DNA of 64,000 nucleotides from Chamaecrista fasciculata. Lineage: Eukaryota; Streptophyta; Magnoliopsida; Fabales; Fabaceae. The notes beneath the pieces were generated by a model. That model had not been told where the DNA came from, searched no databases, and saw only the letters and a program-made list of their open reading frames with translations. The stretch spans positions 50,095 to 114,094 of the forward strand of contig QANZ01001590.1 in NCBI GenBank assembly GCA_003254925.1, written 5' to 3'. Both the position numbers and the translations under genes were made by a program. Below, piece by piece: positions 35,207-46,042 of the stretch (position 1 is the stretch's first letter; every line of letters begins with the position of its first letter).

Positions 35207-38200
35207 AAATTTTTTTTTATCTTGTGTCAGAAAATCTGTTCGTCAAGATTTTCACCAAATAAAAATAATTGTTTTAATTTTACTTTTCATAATTAAAATA
35301 TACAATTAGCTGTTGCTACATTAAATTGTAGTTATAAATAAAATAAAAAATTTGAAATTTTTAAATAAAAACTTAATAAAATAAATTTTATGCAAAATAA
35401 ATAATTTAAGTTAAAATATCATTTTAGTCTTCTAAATGTGGGTTAAATTTCACTTTATTCCTACATCTTTGTTTTTCTTTCAGAGTGACTTTTTATGTTT
35501 TTATGATTTTTTATTTTTTTCCAAATTATTAAATATAATTATATTAAAAAATCTAAACCAATCGAGTTCTCGCTTTGACCCATTAATATCACTATTTTGA
35601 ATTTATAACCCATATAGGACATTATAACTGAAGTATTGAGAACAATAAACATTTAGAAAAAGAAATCTATATTTCTACAATTCCTCTCCTAGATGTTATT
35701 TTATTTTTAAATACTTTACCTATAATGTAATATAGGACATGATCCATGTCCCACTCTTTTGGTCGCCACAAGCTGCAATCTTCGTAAATATGCACATTAA
35801 TGAATTAATTAACTAGTAACTAAAGTAATTAATTAATTATTATGTAGCTTTTATGTACATCTACAAAAAAAAAAAATTGGAATTCATGGTGTACTTGCAC
35901 CACTATGTTTGTAAAACTTCTTTATATTAACCATCATTCTTAGATATCACAAATTATCTTTAGCTAACTAATTAAAAATCGTGCATATAAGTTAATTAAG
36001 ACATTCATTTGAGTTCGCTAAAATCGTCTTCCAAACACCCTAATGCCTTGCATAGAATTGAAAGTTAGCCTCCGTTGATCATGCGTTATGGGCAGTGCAA
36101 AAATTAGAAATTAATTTCTTTCGGAGAAAAGTAACTTTAATTTTGTCTCCGTTGGTATTTTTACCTACGAAGCATGAACACTTCATTTCAAAGGCGTGTC
36201 ATTATGCCAAACACAATCCACACTACACATATTCATAAGTTTCAGAATATAAAATCAATTTTTATGACTTTAATATAACTAACAATAAAAAATAATGATA
36301 CATATAGCATATATTATAAATAAATATTGTAATCTTCAGAGTTTGACGTGTCGGTGTGTCCGTATCAATGTCCATGCTTCATAGTATCTTACTAATTTAC
36401 TAGAAATGAAAATAAAAATAAAATCTGAAGACGAACGTTAGATTGCTTTCTAAGCTTTTGCATGGCTGATTAGATCTTGAGATTTTTAGTAAGTGTTTTG
36501 TGGTTAATTTGATCTCTAGAAAGGTAAGGTGATGTAAACATGTTGCTTGAAATGATACTAGCTTCAGTAAATGGATTCTATGGGTAATAAATGTCACCGG
36601 TAACCAGATCGGTACCCTTTAAATAAGATGTCAAGTTTGAAATTTTGTGAATGTATTTATTTATCTTTGTTGGGAGTTTTCTTATTATAATCAGGTGTGC
36701 AACATAGATCNGGTGTCAAGTTTGAAATTTTGTGAATGTATTTATCTTAGTTGGGAGTTTTCTTATTATAATCAGGTGTGCAACATAGATCAAATCTCCA
36801 TTAGTTGAGGTGAAGATCATAAATTGAGCGAAAAAAAAAATCCAGAAAACGATGTTGGGATTTGGGGTTGTAGCATTTAACTCAAAGACACTATTTTTGA
36901 TGAACTCATACCAGAGTAGGACAAACTTTCCCTAATAAACAGACATGATAAAGCGAAGAATAGCAATGTACAGGCCTAAAAAATTTCATACTTCTGGGTT
37001 GGCCATATTAGTTGCAGGTATTAAGGCGCACCAAAAATTTAAATTAACAACTAAAACCCACAGATACAGCTAACAGAGAAAGTTGTATCAATATTCACCA
37101 TCAAGTAAAGAGAAAAGATAAACCTAGGCAGGAACAAAGGTCCTCAAGCCAGTGTGCTTCTATAACTCAACAAAGTTTTGCATATTTTGCCAGAGCTAAA
37201 ATAAGATGCAGGTATAGTATATGCTAATAAAGAGTTGTCTAGTCTCTAGTGCATTGTCATCTTACATTCTTCAGTATTTTGAATATCATGATTTAAGAAC
37301 TTTAAGGTGTAAAATATTCATGGTATTTAAGACCTCCTTGCTTGGTATGGAAATTGAAAGTTGACATAACAACGATCGATTGGACAAAAGTTCTTATGTA
37401 AAGGACCCAAATAAAATTTTGGTTCATAATTTTTTCTTTTTAGTTTTAGGCCGGGGCACAATATACTTTGAAGGTTTAAAAGTTGGACGAAAGGTTGATA
37501 GAAAGGTGTTGAGTGAACGAGGTTGAAAGCTCAGGGGATCTGTTTGTCAACTTTCAAAACCAAGAGATTTTAAATGATAGAAGTTGAAACCTCGGGGAAT
37601 CTATATGTCAACTTTTAAAACTAAGAGGTCTTACATGATAGAAGTTCAAAGTTAAGAGATTTGTCTGTTAACTTTTAAAACTCAATTGTGTTTTGTGTCC
37701 TTGACCTAAAACTCTAGTGTTCTAAATGCATTTTAGCCTCTTTTTCCATGAGCTTTCGTAAGTGTTTTTTAGATAAGCCAAAAATTTTGACTTCTTAAAA
37801 AAAAACACATTTTCAGCTTTCTTTTAGAGCATCTCCCTTTTTTAAGTAGTCAATCCCGAGTCCAAACATCCTAATAGACAAGATATAAGTAATTTATATC
37901 ACCATGATTTCTATACTATCTAAAGTGCTTTTATCTTATGCCTCTTGTTATATGGGGTTACAATATACAACATGAACAACAACATACCAAATGGCAATAT
38001 CGACATCCAACATATTGAGACAAAAAATATCTTCTACTAAACTTATCATAAGAAAATTGATATAATAAAGTAAATTGGAGTAACGCCATAGATTAATGAA
38101 GATATTAAAAAAGAACACATGGTAACACGTATTTTTCAAACTACAGAGAATTGCAATCTAAATCTAAATACACATTATGCCTCCGGTAAAAACTAAAGGG

Positions 38201-38287
38201 AAACAGAAGAAAACAAAGAGGAGGAATGAACAACCAAGGAAGACCTGTACATGACCATGATATCCGAACGTGACTTAGAACTGCTAG
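35207..38287. other. intergenic; scattered repeats
   Basis: No exon recognised. Contains a MITE of the GAAGCATGGACAC family (about 36166-36394), a duplicated 80-base block on both sides of the N at 36711 (about 36630-36710 and 36712-36790), and a foldback-like block near 37448-37740 ('aactttcaaaaccaagag' words). Confidence 0.45.
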
Positions 38288-39586
38288 CTACACAGGAGGT
38301 ATGTTAGAGAATGAAAACCCTTTGTATCCCTTGTAAGCATAATATGCAATCCGTGTGTAGTAGAAACCCGGAATGAACAAGATGGTTCCCAATATCGCAA
38401 AGAATAGCCCTATAAATATTCAATAAAAATATTAGATCACCAACAAAGCCCATAGATCCATAGCAGCAATTTATACTAAAAGAATCATTACTAGTTTACT
38501 ATTCTCAGATTACCAGCCAGGCAGCCACCAAAAGAGTCAATATCTAGTCATCCATACATAAGATGAGGGCAAAGGACACCTTCAGGGTCAAGTTCACTTC
38601 CAAGAAATCATCTCCCCCAAAAGAAAAAGTGATTTTCAATGATTCTGACCAGAGATTGAAGCAATCTCAAGAGAGTTAAGAATCATTACTAGTTTACTAT
38701 TCTTAGATAACCAGCTACGAAGAAGGCGAATCCGCAGTCATAAATAAGATAGAGGGCAAAGTAAATCGTCAGGGTCAAATTCACTACCAAGCTCCAAAAT
38801 ATCACCAAATAAAAAAAAGGAAATTTCGAATTTCTGAGCAGATATTCATTCAAGCTACCTTAAGAGGGTAACGATTCTCAGATTAACAGCAACCAAAAAA
38901 AGGCAATACCTAACCATACATAAGATGAGGGGCAAACTACAACATCAGGGTAAAGTTTCCTTCTTAAAACAATCACCCCAAAAATATTGAAGAACAAAAT
39001 TTTCAATAATTCAGACCAGAGATTCAAGGCTTCAAGCTATCTCAAGGGGGTAACGAATCTGACTAGATTACTATTCTCAGATTACCAGCCACCAAAAAAG
39101 CTAATACATAGTCATGCATAAGATGAGGGCAAAGTACAACTTCAGGGTCAAGACTCAAGACCACTTCCAAGAATTTTTTCAATCTAAAAAAAGAACATTG
39201 AATAATTCTGACTAGGGATTCAAGCTAATACCTAATCATGCATAAGATGAGGGCAAAGTACAACTTCACGGTCAATCAAGATCACATCCAAGAATTTTCT
39301 TTTTTTTAAAAAAAAAACAAAAACATTGAATAATTCTGACTAGGGATTCAAGCTATCTCAAGAGGGTAAAGAATAACCCAAACCTCAATAACGTACCGTG
39401 AGTGGCGTCGCCGCCGACGTGGTTGTAGGCCATGACGGAGCCGATGACAATACCTAGGGTTCCGAAAACGAGGAGGCAAACGGCGAGAGCGATCTCCTTG
39501 ATGGGTGGCTTGTTGTGGATGATGTAGGAATTCTCCATCATGATATCCTCGTCGGAAATCGAGAAAGCGTGATCCACATAGGCCAT
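38288..39586 (-). CDS. TMEM230-like small membrane protein
   Basis: Two exons, 39397-39586 and 38288-38409, encode 103 residues. The sequence [20 protein letters not shown], the core [20 protein letters not shown] and the ending FSFSNIPPV match plant homologues of transmembrane protein 230, a small vesicle/endosome membrane protein in animals. Two membrane segments lie at residues about 31-53 and 64-84, with a [16 protein letters not shown] stretch after the second. The length fits the family. An in-frame upstream ATG at 39628 is less likely because the family starts at MAYVDH. The 987-base intron is largely tandem repeat. Confidence 0.93.
38480..39365. repeat. tandem repeats filling the TMEM230-like intron
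   Basis: The core 'agatgagggcaaa' with 'caagggtca'-like neighbours recurs at 38561, 38747 (variant), 38923, 39121 and 39245, spacing 124-198 bp. Units share 'attactattctcagattacc' and 'attctgaccagagattcaag' words. About five diverged copies. Confidence 0.85.
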
Positions 39587-40184
39587 TGATTGATGAATGA
39601 ATTCGGCGCTTTTATGTATTTGTGTCACAACACAAGGAAGAAGAATCAGATACTGTCGTGATTCTGAATCACAGTGCGAGTTCCTGTGTGTGTTGGGTGA
39701 TTTCTAGAATTAGCCGAGGGTTTCGATAACGAATAGAGATTAGAGAGAGACCAAGGTAAGCTTAATAGCTTGTGCTTTTTTTTCCTTTTGTTTGCTTTGC
39801 TTGAAGATGAAGTGAAGGTTGAAGTTGAAGCCTTCAATGTTGAATTTATCAGACTTGATTGACGGTGGTAAAAGGTCTTATATTATACCGCCGTTGCACG
39901 CAGGATTCATCCCATCCGTTTTTTTATACCAATAATACAAAAAAGTTTATTATTTACTAATATACCTAATTTTTTTTCTTAATNTTATCCGTAATTTACT
40001 CAATATTTGATATCAGATGAGTATCTGAAATATTTAGAGAAAATATAAATATAGGCAAAAGATTTGTGGGTGTCCTTAACGTTTGAGGTCAGTTTCAGTT
40101 ATGCCCCCAACATTTGTTTTGTGTCAGTTATTCCCTCAACGTTTCACATTGTTGTCAATTATACCCTAACCTCAATTTTTTGGG
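39587..40184. other. 5' flank of TMEM230-like gene and repeat edge
   Basis: 39587-39850 is probably 5' UTR and promoter of the minus-strand gene. From about 40052 a repeat starts ('taggcaaaag' and 'gtcagtttcagttatgcccc' words) into which the 40185 element may have inserted; loosely inverse words occur at 41770-41860. Confidence 0.4.
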
Positions 40185-41671
40185 GGCCAAAGTCTTACTT
40201 TGATCTCTCAAGTTTGTTCAAAGTTCCGTTTTGGTCTCTTAGTTCAAAGTTCTTCATTCATCATCATCTTCACCACTACCACCGGTGGAAGATAAAATTT
40301 CAGAACATGTAAGTGTTGATATCCCAAAGATTTGTTGATTGATGATGATCTAAATAGTCCCTGTATTACACGAAATAAAGAAAGAAACAGAGAAAGCAAG
40401 AGATGAAGCAACCTGCTTCCTCCAATCCTCTGCATTCCACCATTGGAAGCATTGTTCACCCGCCGGAAAAGCTCTATTTTCGCACCATCCTGAGCTCTGT
40501 TTTATTCATCTCTTTCACAAGTTTTGATTACAGGATACCATACAATCAATTTAATGTATTAATTTCTAAGATTGAACTAAAAAAACACACAAAAGACGAA
40601 GAACACGGACCAAAACGAACCCTAACTGGACCGTTTTAAAAAACTCAGAAATCGAGCTTTTTCTTCAAACTTTTTTTTGGGGAAAATGATCCTTAGGTTC
40701 CAAAAATGAAACCCCAACAACTAATTTCAAGAAACATACACGATTGAGCCAAAAAACTTCATCTCATAATGGCTGTAAAAAATAGGGGTCCAAGGGTTTC
40801 GGTTTCCAATTTCAAATTATCTTGATTAGGGGCATATTCATAGCAAATCATCACATAATCAGATTATAAACACAAAAAAAAATCATAAACTGATCTCTCA
40901 AAAAACAAACATACATGAGGTCAAATAAAACCCCAACAACTAATTTCAACAAACATACACGATCGCTGAAAATCATATTTTTGGTCATTTGTTCGCAAAA
41001 TGCACACCGCCATTGAACTTGGGAGGTCAAAAAACCTTGGATTTGGAGTTTTCATAGTTGTCAAGGCCGCCGTATATCTCGCCAGAAAGTTCGCCAGAGA
41101 AGACGAACCTCGCCAGAAAAGCTCATTGACGGCGGAAGCGGTGGTGTTGTTGCTGATGGTGGTGGTGGTGATGATGATTCTTTCAGCTGAGAGACCAAAA
41201 CAGAACTTTGAGTAAACTTGCGACAACAAAATCCATTGCGCTAACAGACTCGCATCCATCCACAAACGCGTTTGGATGTGTGAAGTCAGTGAGAGAGCTC
41301 CGACCGCCTCACGTGCAAGGCCGACGTTGCCGCCCTCTACGTCACGTGCGATTTCGGCATCCACTTCGCCAACCCCTCACTCGTTGGCACAATCGTGTCC
41401 CCGTCAAGCCTTTCTTTGATTTCGCAGACTCCATCGCGAAATATTTATTTATTTATTTTTCTTACATTTTGATTTTATTATAAAAGGAAAAGAACTTTAA
41501 TGTAAAAAAATAAAACTTTTGAGGTATGAAAATCATTTTTTTTTTCTCTTTTTTTTTAATGGAAAAAGCGGATGAAAACTGGTCAAGGATTAATAGTAGA
41601 ATTTTTTAGAAACTTGAGGGACCATAACAAAACTTTGAGCAAACTTGATGGATCAAAATAATACTTTGGAC
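40185..41671. mobile_element. large foldback element with gene-like interior
   Basis: Ends 'ggccaaagtcttactttg' and inverse 'aaaataatactttggac', with 'ctcaagtttgttcaaagtt' inverted at the right arm (41610-41650). Unlike its relatives it has a GC-richer interior. Around 41290-41430 a plus-strand frame reads [18 protein letters not shown], and 40400-40480 also looks exon-like. I do not recognise either. This may be gene capture as in Pack-MULEs. No target duplication was clear. Confidence 0.7.
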
Positions 41672-41919
41672 TTTTAAAATTGTGTTGAGGTGGCACTTAA
41701 CGGTGAATTTGGATGACAAGTTAACAGAAGAGTGTTAATTACTCAAAATTAAAAACTCAGGGGTCCTCTTTGCACAATTTTAAAATTTAAGGGTGTTATG
41801 TGCACTTAACCTAGAACTCAATGGGTGTTTGTGCATTTTAGCCTATAATTTAAGTAAAAATTAATTTTCATTCAAAATATATAAATTAACGCATCATACC
41901 ATATTTAAGTGTGAGTTTT

Positions 41920-42437
41920 TAGAGATGACAATTTGGAAAGGTATATTCCTCCGGATTGGATCAAAAACAATTCTTTATCTATCTAAATCTACCTTTTAAA
42001 AACATTGGGTATCCGTCAAATATATAGTGTACCAATAGTAAAAAAAATATTGGATATCATATTATCAGTAGATGCAAATATTGTTTTAACTTTTAACTAT
42101 CTGGTATCCGTTTAAAATTAATGAATAGTTACGTTACTCGATACCTAATATCTTATAATATAAATTTTTATTAAATTTTTAATTATTCTATTTTAGTTAA
42201 CAACCATTGAAAATCGTATATCGGATATATCTTATTTTTAAATTAGGATATCTTATTATATATCTATTATTTTTGAATATTTCAAATATTTTAAGTACTT
42301 GTCAGGACATCAAATAAGATACGGATATAAATACTAATTTATTAGATATAAATATAATATAAATATTAGATAAAATGAACAAATATATATACAGATAGTG
42401 ATAAAATCATCGATTGTCCTATGCGTTAGCATCTCTA
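41920..42437. mobile_element. non-autonomous hAT element, 518 bp
   Basis: Ends TAGAGATGACAATTT and inverse GCATCTCTA. Flanks 'tgagtttt' (41912-41919) and 'tcagtttt' (42438-42445) match 7 of 8. Interior carries 'gggtatccg'-type sub-terminal words and is otherwise AT-rich. Confidence 0.75.
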
Positions 42438-42913
42438 TCAGTTTTAATAAAGTTATACCCTACTTTTAGAATGTCAAACAAATCGTTAACATTTTTCTTT
42501 AGAGAGAAAATAAGAAACGACATTTCCATCATCCATGACTTGAACTTTTAAGATTAGAATAATAGTTTGACCATTTTAATTTCAGCTCCAAAATTTTCGG
42601 ATTTATAAGCATCTCTCTAAAATTTGTTATTTTATGTTATTAACAATATACTAATTTAACTAATTATACAATATAATAATACTTTAAATATAGGATAAGT
42701 CAATAATAGAATAGAATGATTTTTTTTTGCCCAAAACATAATTTATTTAAAAGTAAAGAAAAGCTAAGCACAGTACAAACAAAAACAAAGTGAAATTAGT
42801 CAACCCTTCCCTAGCATAAAAAACAACATTAGACAGGATATCAACTGACGAAGGTGGGGGGTTTCCAACTCATCCAAGAGGACTCATCCTCGTGTCAAAT
42901 AAATTGGTAAGAC

Positions 42914-44201
42914 TAGGGGTGTTCAGTGGTTCGGACCAACCCGCCAAAACCAACCCAACCCGCAAGTTTGAGTTGGTTTGGTTTGAAAATTCCTACCCCG
43001 TAGTGGTTTCGGTTGGGCTGCAAGTTTCAGAATTTTAAACTCGCTCAACCCAACCCAACCCGTCAGCCCGCCATTTATATGTTTTATTTTAAAATATATA
43101 TATATATAAATAAATAATAATTAGTATAATACAAATAGGGGTGTACATATTTGAGCCGGCCCGGTCAAACCAGGCCCGCCCCGATCATTTTTTGATATCG
43201 GGCCGGGTCAAACATCGGATCGTGCCGGGTCCCGGGTTTAGGTGTCCTAGACCCGGCCCAACCCAGGGTATACCCATTATTATATTTTTTTATTTTTATT
43301 TATATATATTTATATTTTCTTTTACAAAACATTTTTTTTAGAAAATATACATGTATTCTCATTTTTATTAATTCTATATTAAAAATACATAAAATATTTA
43401 CTTAATCTCAATTAAATAAATAGTTTTTAAACAAATAAATCAAACTAAATGTTTTTAATAATAAAAACATCATTAAAGTGATCCAAAATTAATTTTTTAT
43501 CAATATATACAAGTTAAAAATCATATATAATGAATAAATAACTTAAATAAATAAATATAAAAAATTTGAAAAACAAATTGGCTCGGTTGGGCCCGACTGG
43601 ACTTGGTGGCCCGACCTGGGTTCTGATTGGGCCTGGCTGAAACCCGGCCCGACCCGTATACACCCCTAAATACAAATGACTCTTGAATTGTCCTTCCTCC
43701 TTAGCTTTAACACTGCGTAAACTCGTAAAGTGACTTCACCTTCAATTAATCTTTTTTTTTTCAATCATTCAATTAATCAATATAATTTAATGTCTTTATT
43801 TTTTATCAATTTCACTTTTTTTATAGAGAAGATTAGAATTAGGATTTTTATAATTTTACTTGCTAAATTCTATACTGCTGTTGCGACTGTTTCTATCTTC
43901 CTCTACTGCTAACTTCACATTCGTTAGATGAATATATATGACTTTCAATCATATTATATTATTATTGACTTATAATAATAAGAAATATTTTTCATCAAAA
44001 TTAAACATTAAAAAAAATTAGAGTCAAGTATATTTTTTTTAAAAAAAATGTTTGCAAATTAAAATGGGCCAGCTCGCCAACCCCGCCCAACCCAACCCGC
44101 TGTTATTTGGTTTGGGCATAATTTTTTTTTCTAAAACCCAATCCAAACCAACCACCGTAAAAAACCTAAACCCAACCCAACCCACTCTGCGAACACTCCT
44201 A
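42914..44201. mobile_element. outer non-autonomous hAT element
   Basis: Ends TAGGGGTGTTC and inverse GAACACTCCTA. 8-bp target duplication 'ggtaagac' (42906-42913) and 'ggcaagac' (44202-44209), 7 of 8. Sub-terminal 'aacccaacccgc' words at both ends. Holds a second hAT at 43136-43668. Confidence 0.92.
43136..43668. mobile_element. inner non-autonomous hAT element, 533 bp
   Basis: Ends TAGGGGTGTACA and inverse GTATACACCCCTA. Perfect 8-bp target duplication 'aatacaaa' (43128-43135 and 43669-43676). Sub-terminal 'gggccggg' words. It interrupts the 42914-44201 element and so inserted later. Confidence 0.97.
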
Positions 44202-44641
44202 GGCAAGACAATCAGCTATCAAATTAACGGATCTAGGGACCCAAACAAAGCTACAACTATCTAACGAACTGGAAACATAAATAAAGTCATCTAAAAGAGA
44301 GAGGGACCGAGCACCCAAAAAGCAGAACCAAACTAGGAAGCCGCCGTGGAAGCCAGAAGCCGTCGTGGATTTCTTAGTCTAGAGTCGCCGCCGCAGAGAA
44401 AGCCAGACCAAATCGACGCCGTGAGATCTTTGATCCAAAACGCCGCCGCCACAAAACTTGAGAAACAAATTAACACTCTCATAAAGAGAGAGAGGGACCC
44501 TCACGAAGGAGAAATTTTCAACACTACATATAAAAAAAGGAGAGCCATCGCCCTCAGCGGTCCAAGGACGAGTGGCAACAAACGAAAGCAAAGAGAGAAA
44601 ATAAATGATTTAAGTGATAAGTAATTTAGTATCGCTTAATA

Positions 44642-45070
44642 GGGGTGTACACGGCCCGGCCAGGCCAATTTTTTTTTTTTTAAATTATTTATTCATTCTA
44701 TTTATATTTTAACTTGTATATATTGGTAAAATAATTAATTTTGGATCAATTTAATGATGTTTTATTAATACAGACATTTAATTTGACTTAATTGTTAAAA
44801 GAATGTTGATTTAATTAAGATTAAATATATATTTTATGTATATTTTTAATATACAATTGATAAAAATAATAATAGATATATATATATATTTCTTACAATT
44901 AAAAAAATATTTAGAAATAATTTAATATATATATTTAATATAGTAAGAAATATATATTTAATAGTAAGAAATATATATTTAATATAGTAAGAAATATATA
45001 TTAGAAATATATATATATTTAATATAGTAGTAAGAAATATATATTGGTAAGAAATAATTTCTTAAAAAAA
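44642..45070. mobile_element. hAT left-end fragment plus AT-rich repeats
   Basis: Starts TAGGGGTGTACACGGCCCGG like the inner hAT, but no right end is found before the USE1 gene. 44870-45060 is a degenerate array of 'agtaagaaatatatattt' units. Confidence 0.6.
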
Positions 45071-45079
45071 ACAATTTAG

Positions 45080-45161
45080 AAGAAGGAAGAGACCAGAGTC
45101 TCCCATTGTCTCTTCGTTCCGCTCTGAATCATCACTATTCGATCTATTCTCCGGATTATCG
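45080..45161 (+). other. likely 5' UTR exon of the USE1 gene
   Basis: A CT-rich, non-repetitive stretch ending in 'ttatcg' before a GT-type donor at 45162. The first coding exon begins after an AG at 46034-46035. The whole intervening region reads like a first intron (T-rich). Transcription start not visible. Confidence 0.5.
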
Positions 45162-46042
45162 GTATTTTTCGACGTTTCTTTTATTCGCCGAACTTAATTA
45201 GAATTTGTAAATCTTCCAAAGTTTTGACTGAGTTTCTTAGTAATGCCGGTTATTGATTTTGTTTTTCGTTAAATTGAAGAGGATTTATCATTTAGGGTTG
45301 ATTTGTTTAATGTTCTGATATATCAAACGAAAAATCGTTGCTGTGGTATGTCTCTGGGTTGTCTTGGTGATGGAATTCCCGCGCTTCATTGTTCGAAATA
45401 GGAAGTCAGCGTATTGGTTCTGTTCTGGGCTTTGAGAATTTGGGGATAATGACGATCATCTTTGATCTTAATTCCCACATCTCTTTCTGTTTAATGTGGT
45501 TTCGTTATTTTCTTAGCAGTTTGTTAGTAAATAGGGTGTGTAGATACTTTATATGTAATGAGTTCAATAATTCAGGATTACCACTGGGAATTTAAAACTC
45601 AAAATCTTTTTCTGTACTGAGGTACATTGCTTGTTAACTCCCTAATTATCAGTTTACTAGGATTTTCCATTCTTATTCTGGAAATGAAAGGTCGTTTCTC
45701 AAATATATGACTACTGAAATTTCAGATTGATTTTATATGCTGTTGCTGATTTATAGTAGTTTTCGTTTATAGATGAAATAGTGAAGATAAGGTTATATTA
45801 TTAGGCTCTGAAAACTTAGAAGAGTCAATTATGGTACTTCATATTGAAGCATTTCTGCTGGTCTTTAAGTGTTTCGTAGTGTTTGACTATTCGTTAGTAT
45901 GATTTGGTGATATTTCTTTGATGAAGACTGCTGTATAATTTATTATATTTTATTTGTAATAACTTTTGTTTAATCATTTTCAATATTGAAGCAATATTTA
46001 TGTATAATTTGTTACTTACTTACTGAACATTATAGGATCTTA

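Larger units (their letters stand above)
42715..44640 (-). mobile_element. LINE 3' region, split by hAT insertion
   Basis: On the minus strand the sequence after the insertion reads FVWVPRSVNLIADCLA, the RNase H-like end of a plant LINE. The frame resumes past the hAT at NLFDTRMSPLG, followed by a 3' UTR and a terminal A run (T run at 42720-42728). The GC-richer part at 44340-44600 belongs upstream on this strand and may be another piece of the LINE. The copy is truncated and interrupted. Confidence 0.6.

Noticed and set aside
36400..36597. 65-codon minus-strand frame
   Set aside because: No domain, no splice partner, AT-rich context.
40921..41364. 147-codon minus-strand frame
   Set aside because: Inside a foldback element, no recognisable domain; the plus strand looks at least as coding-like.
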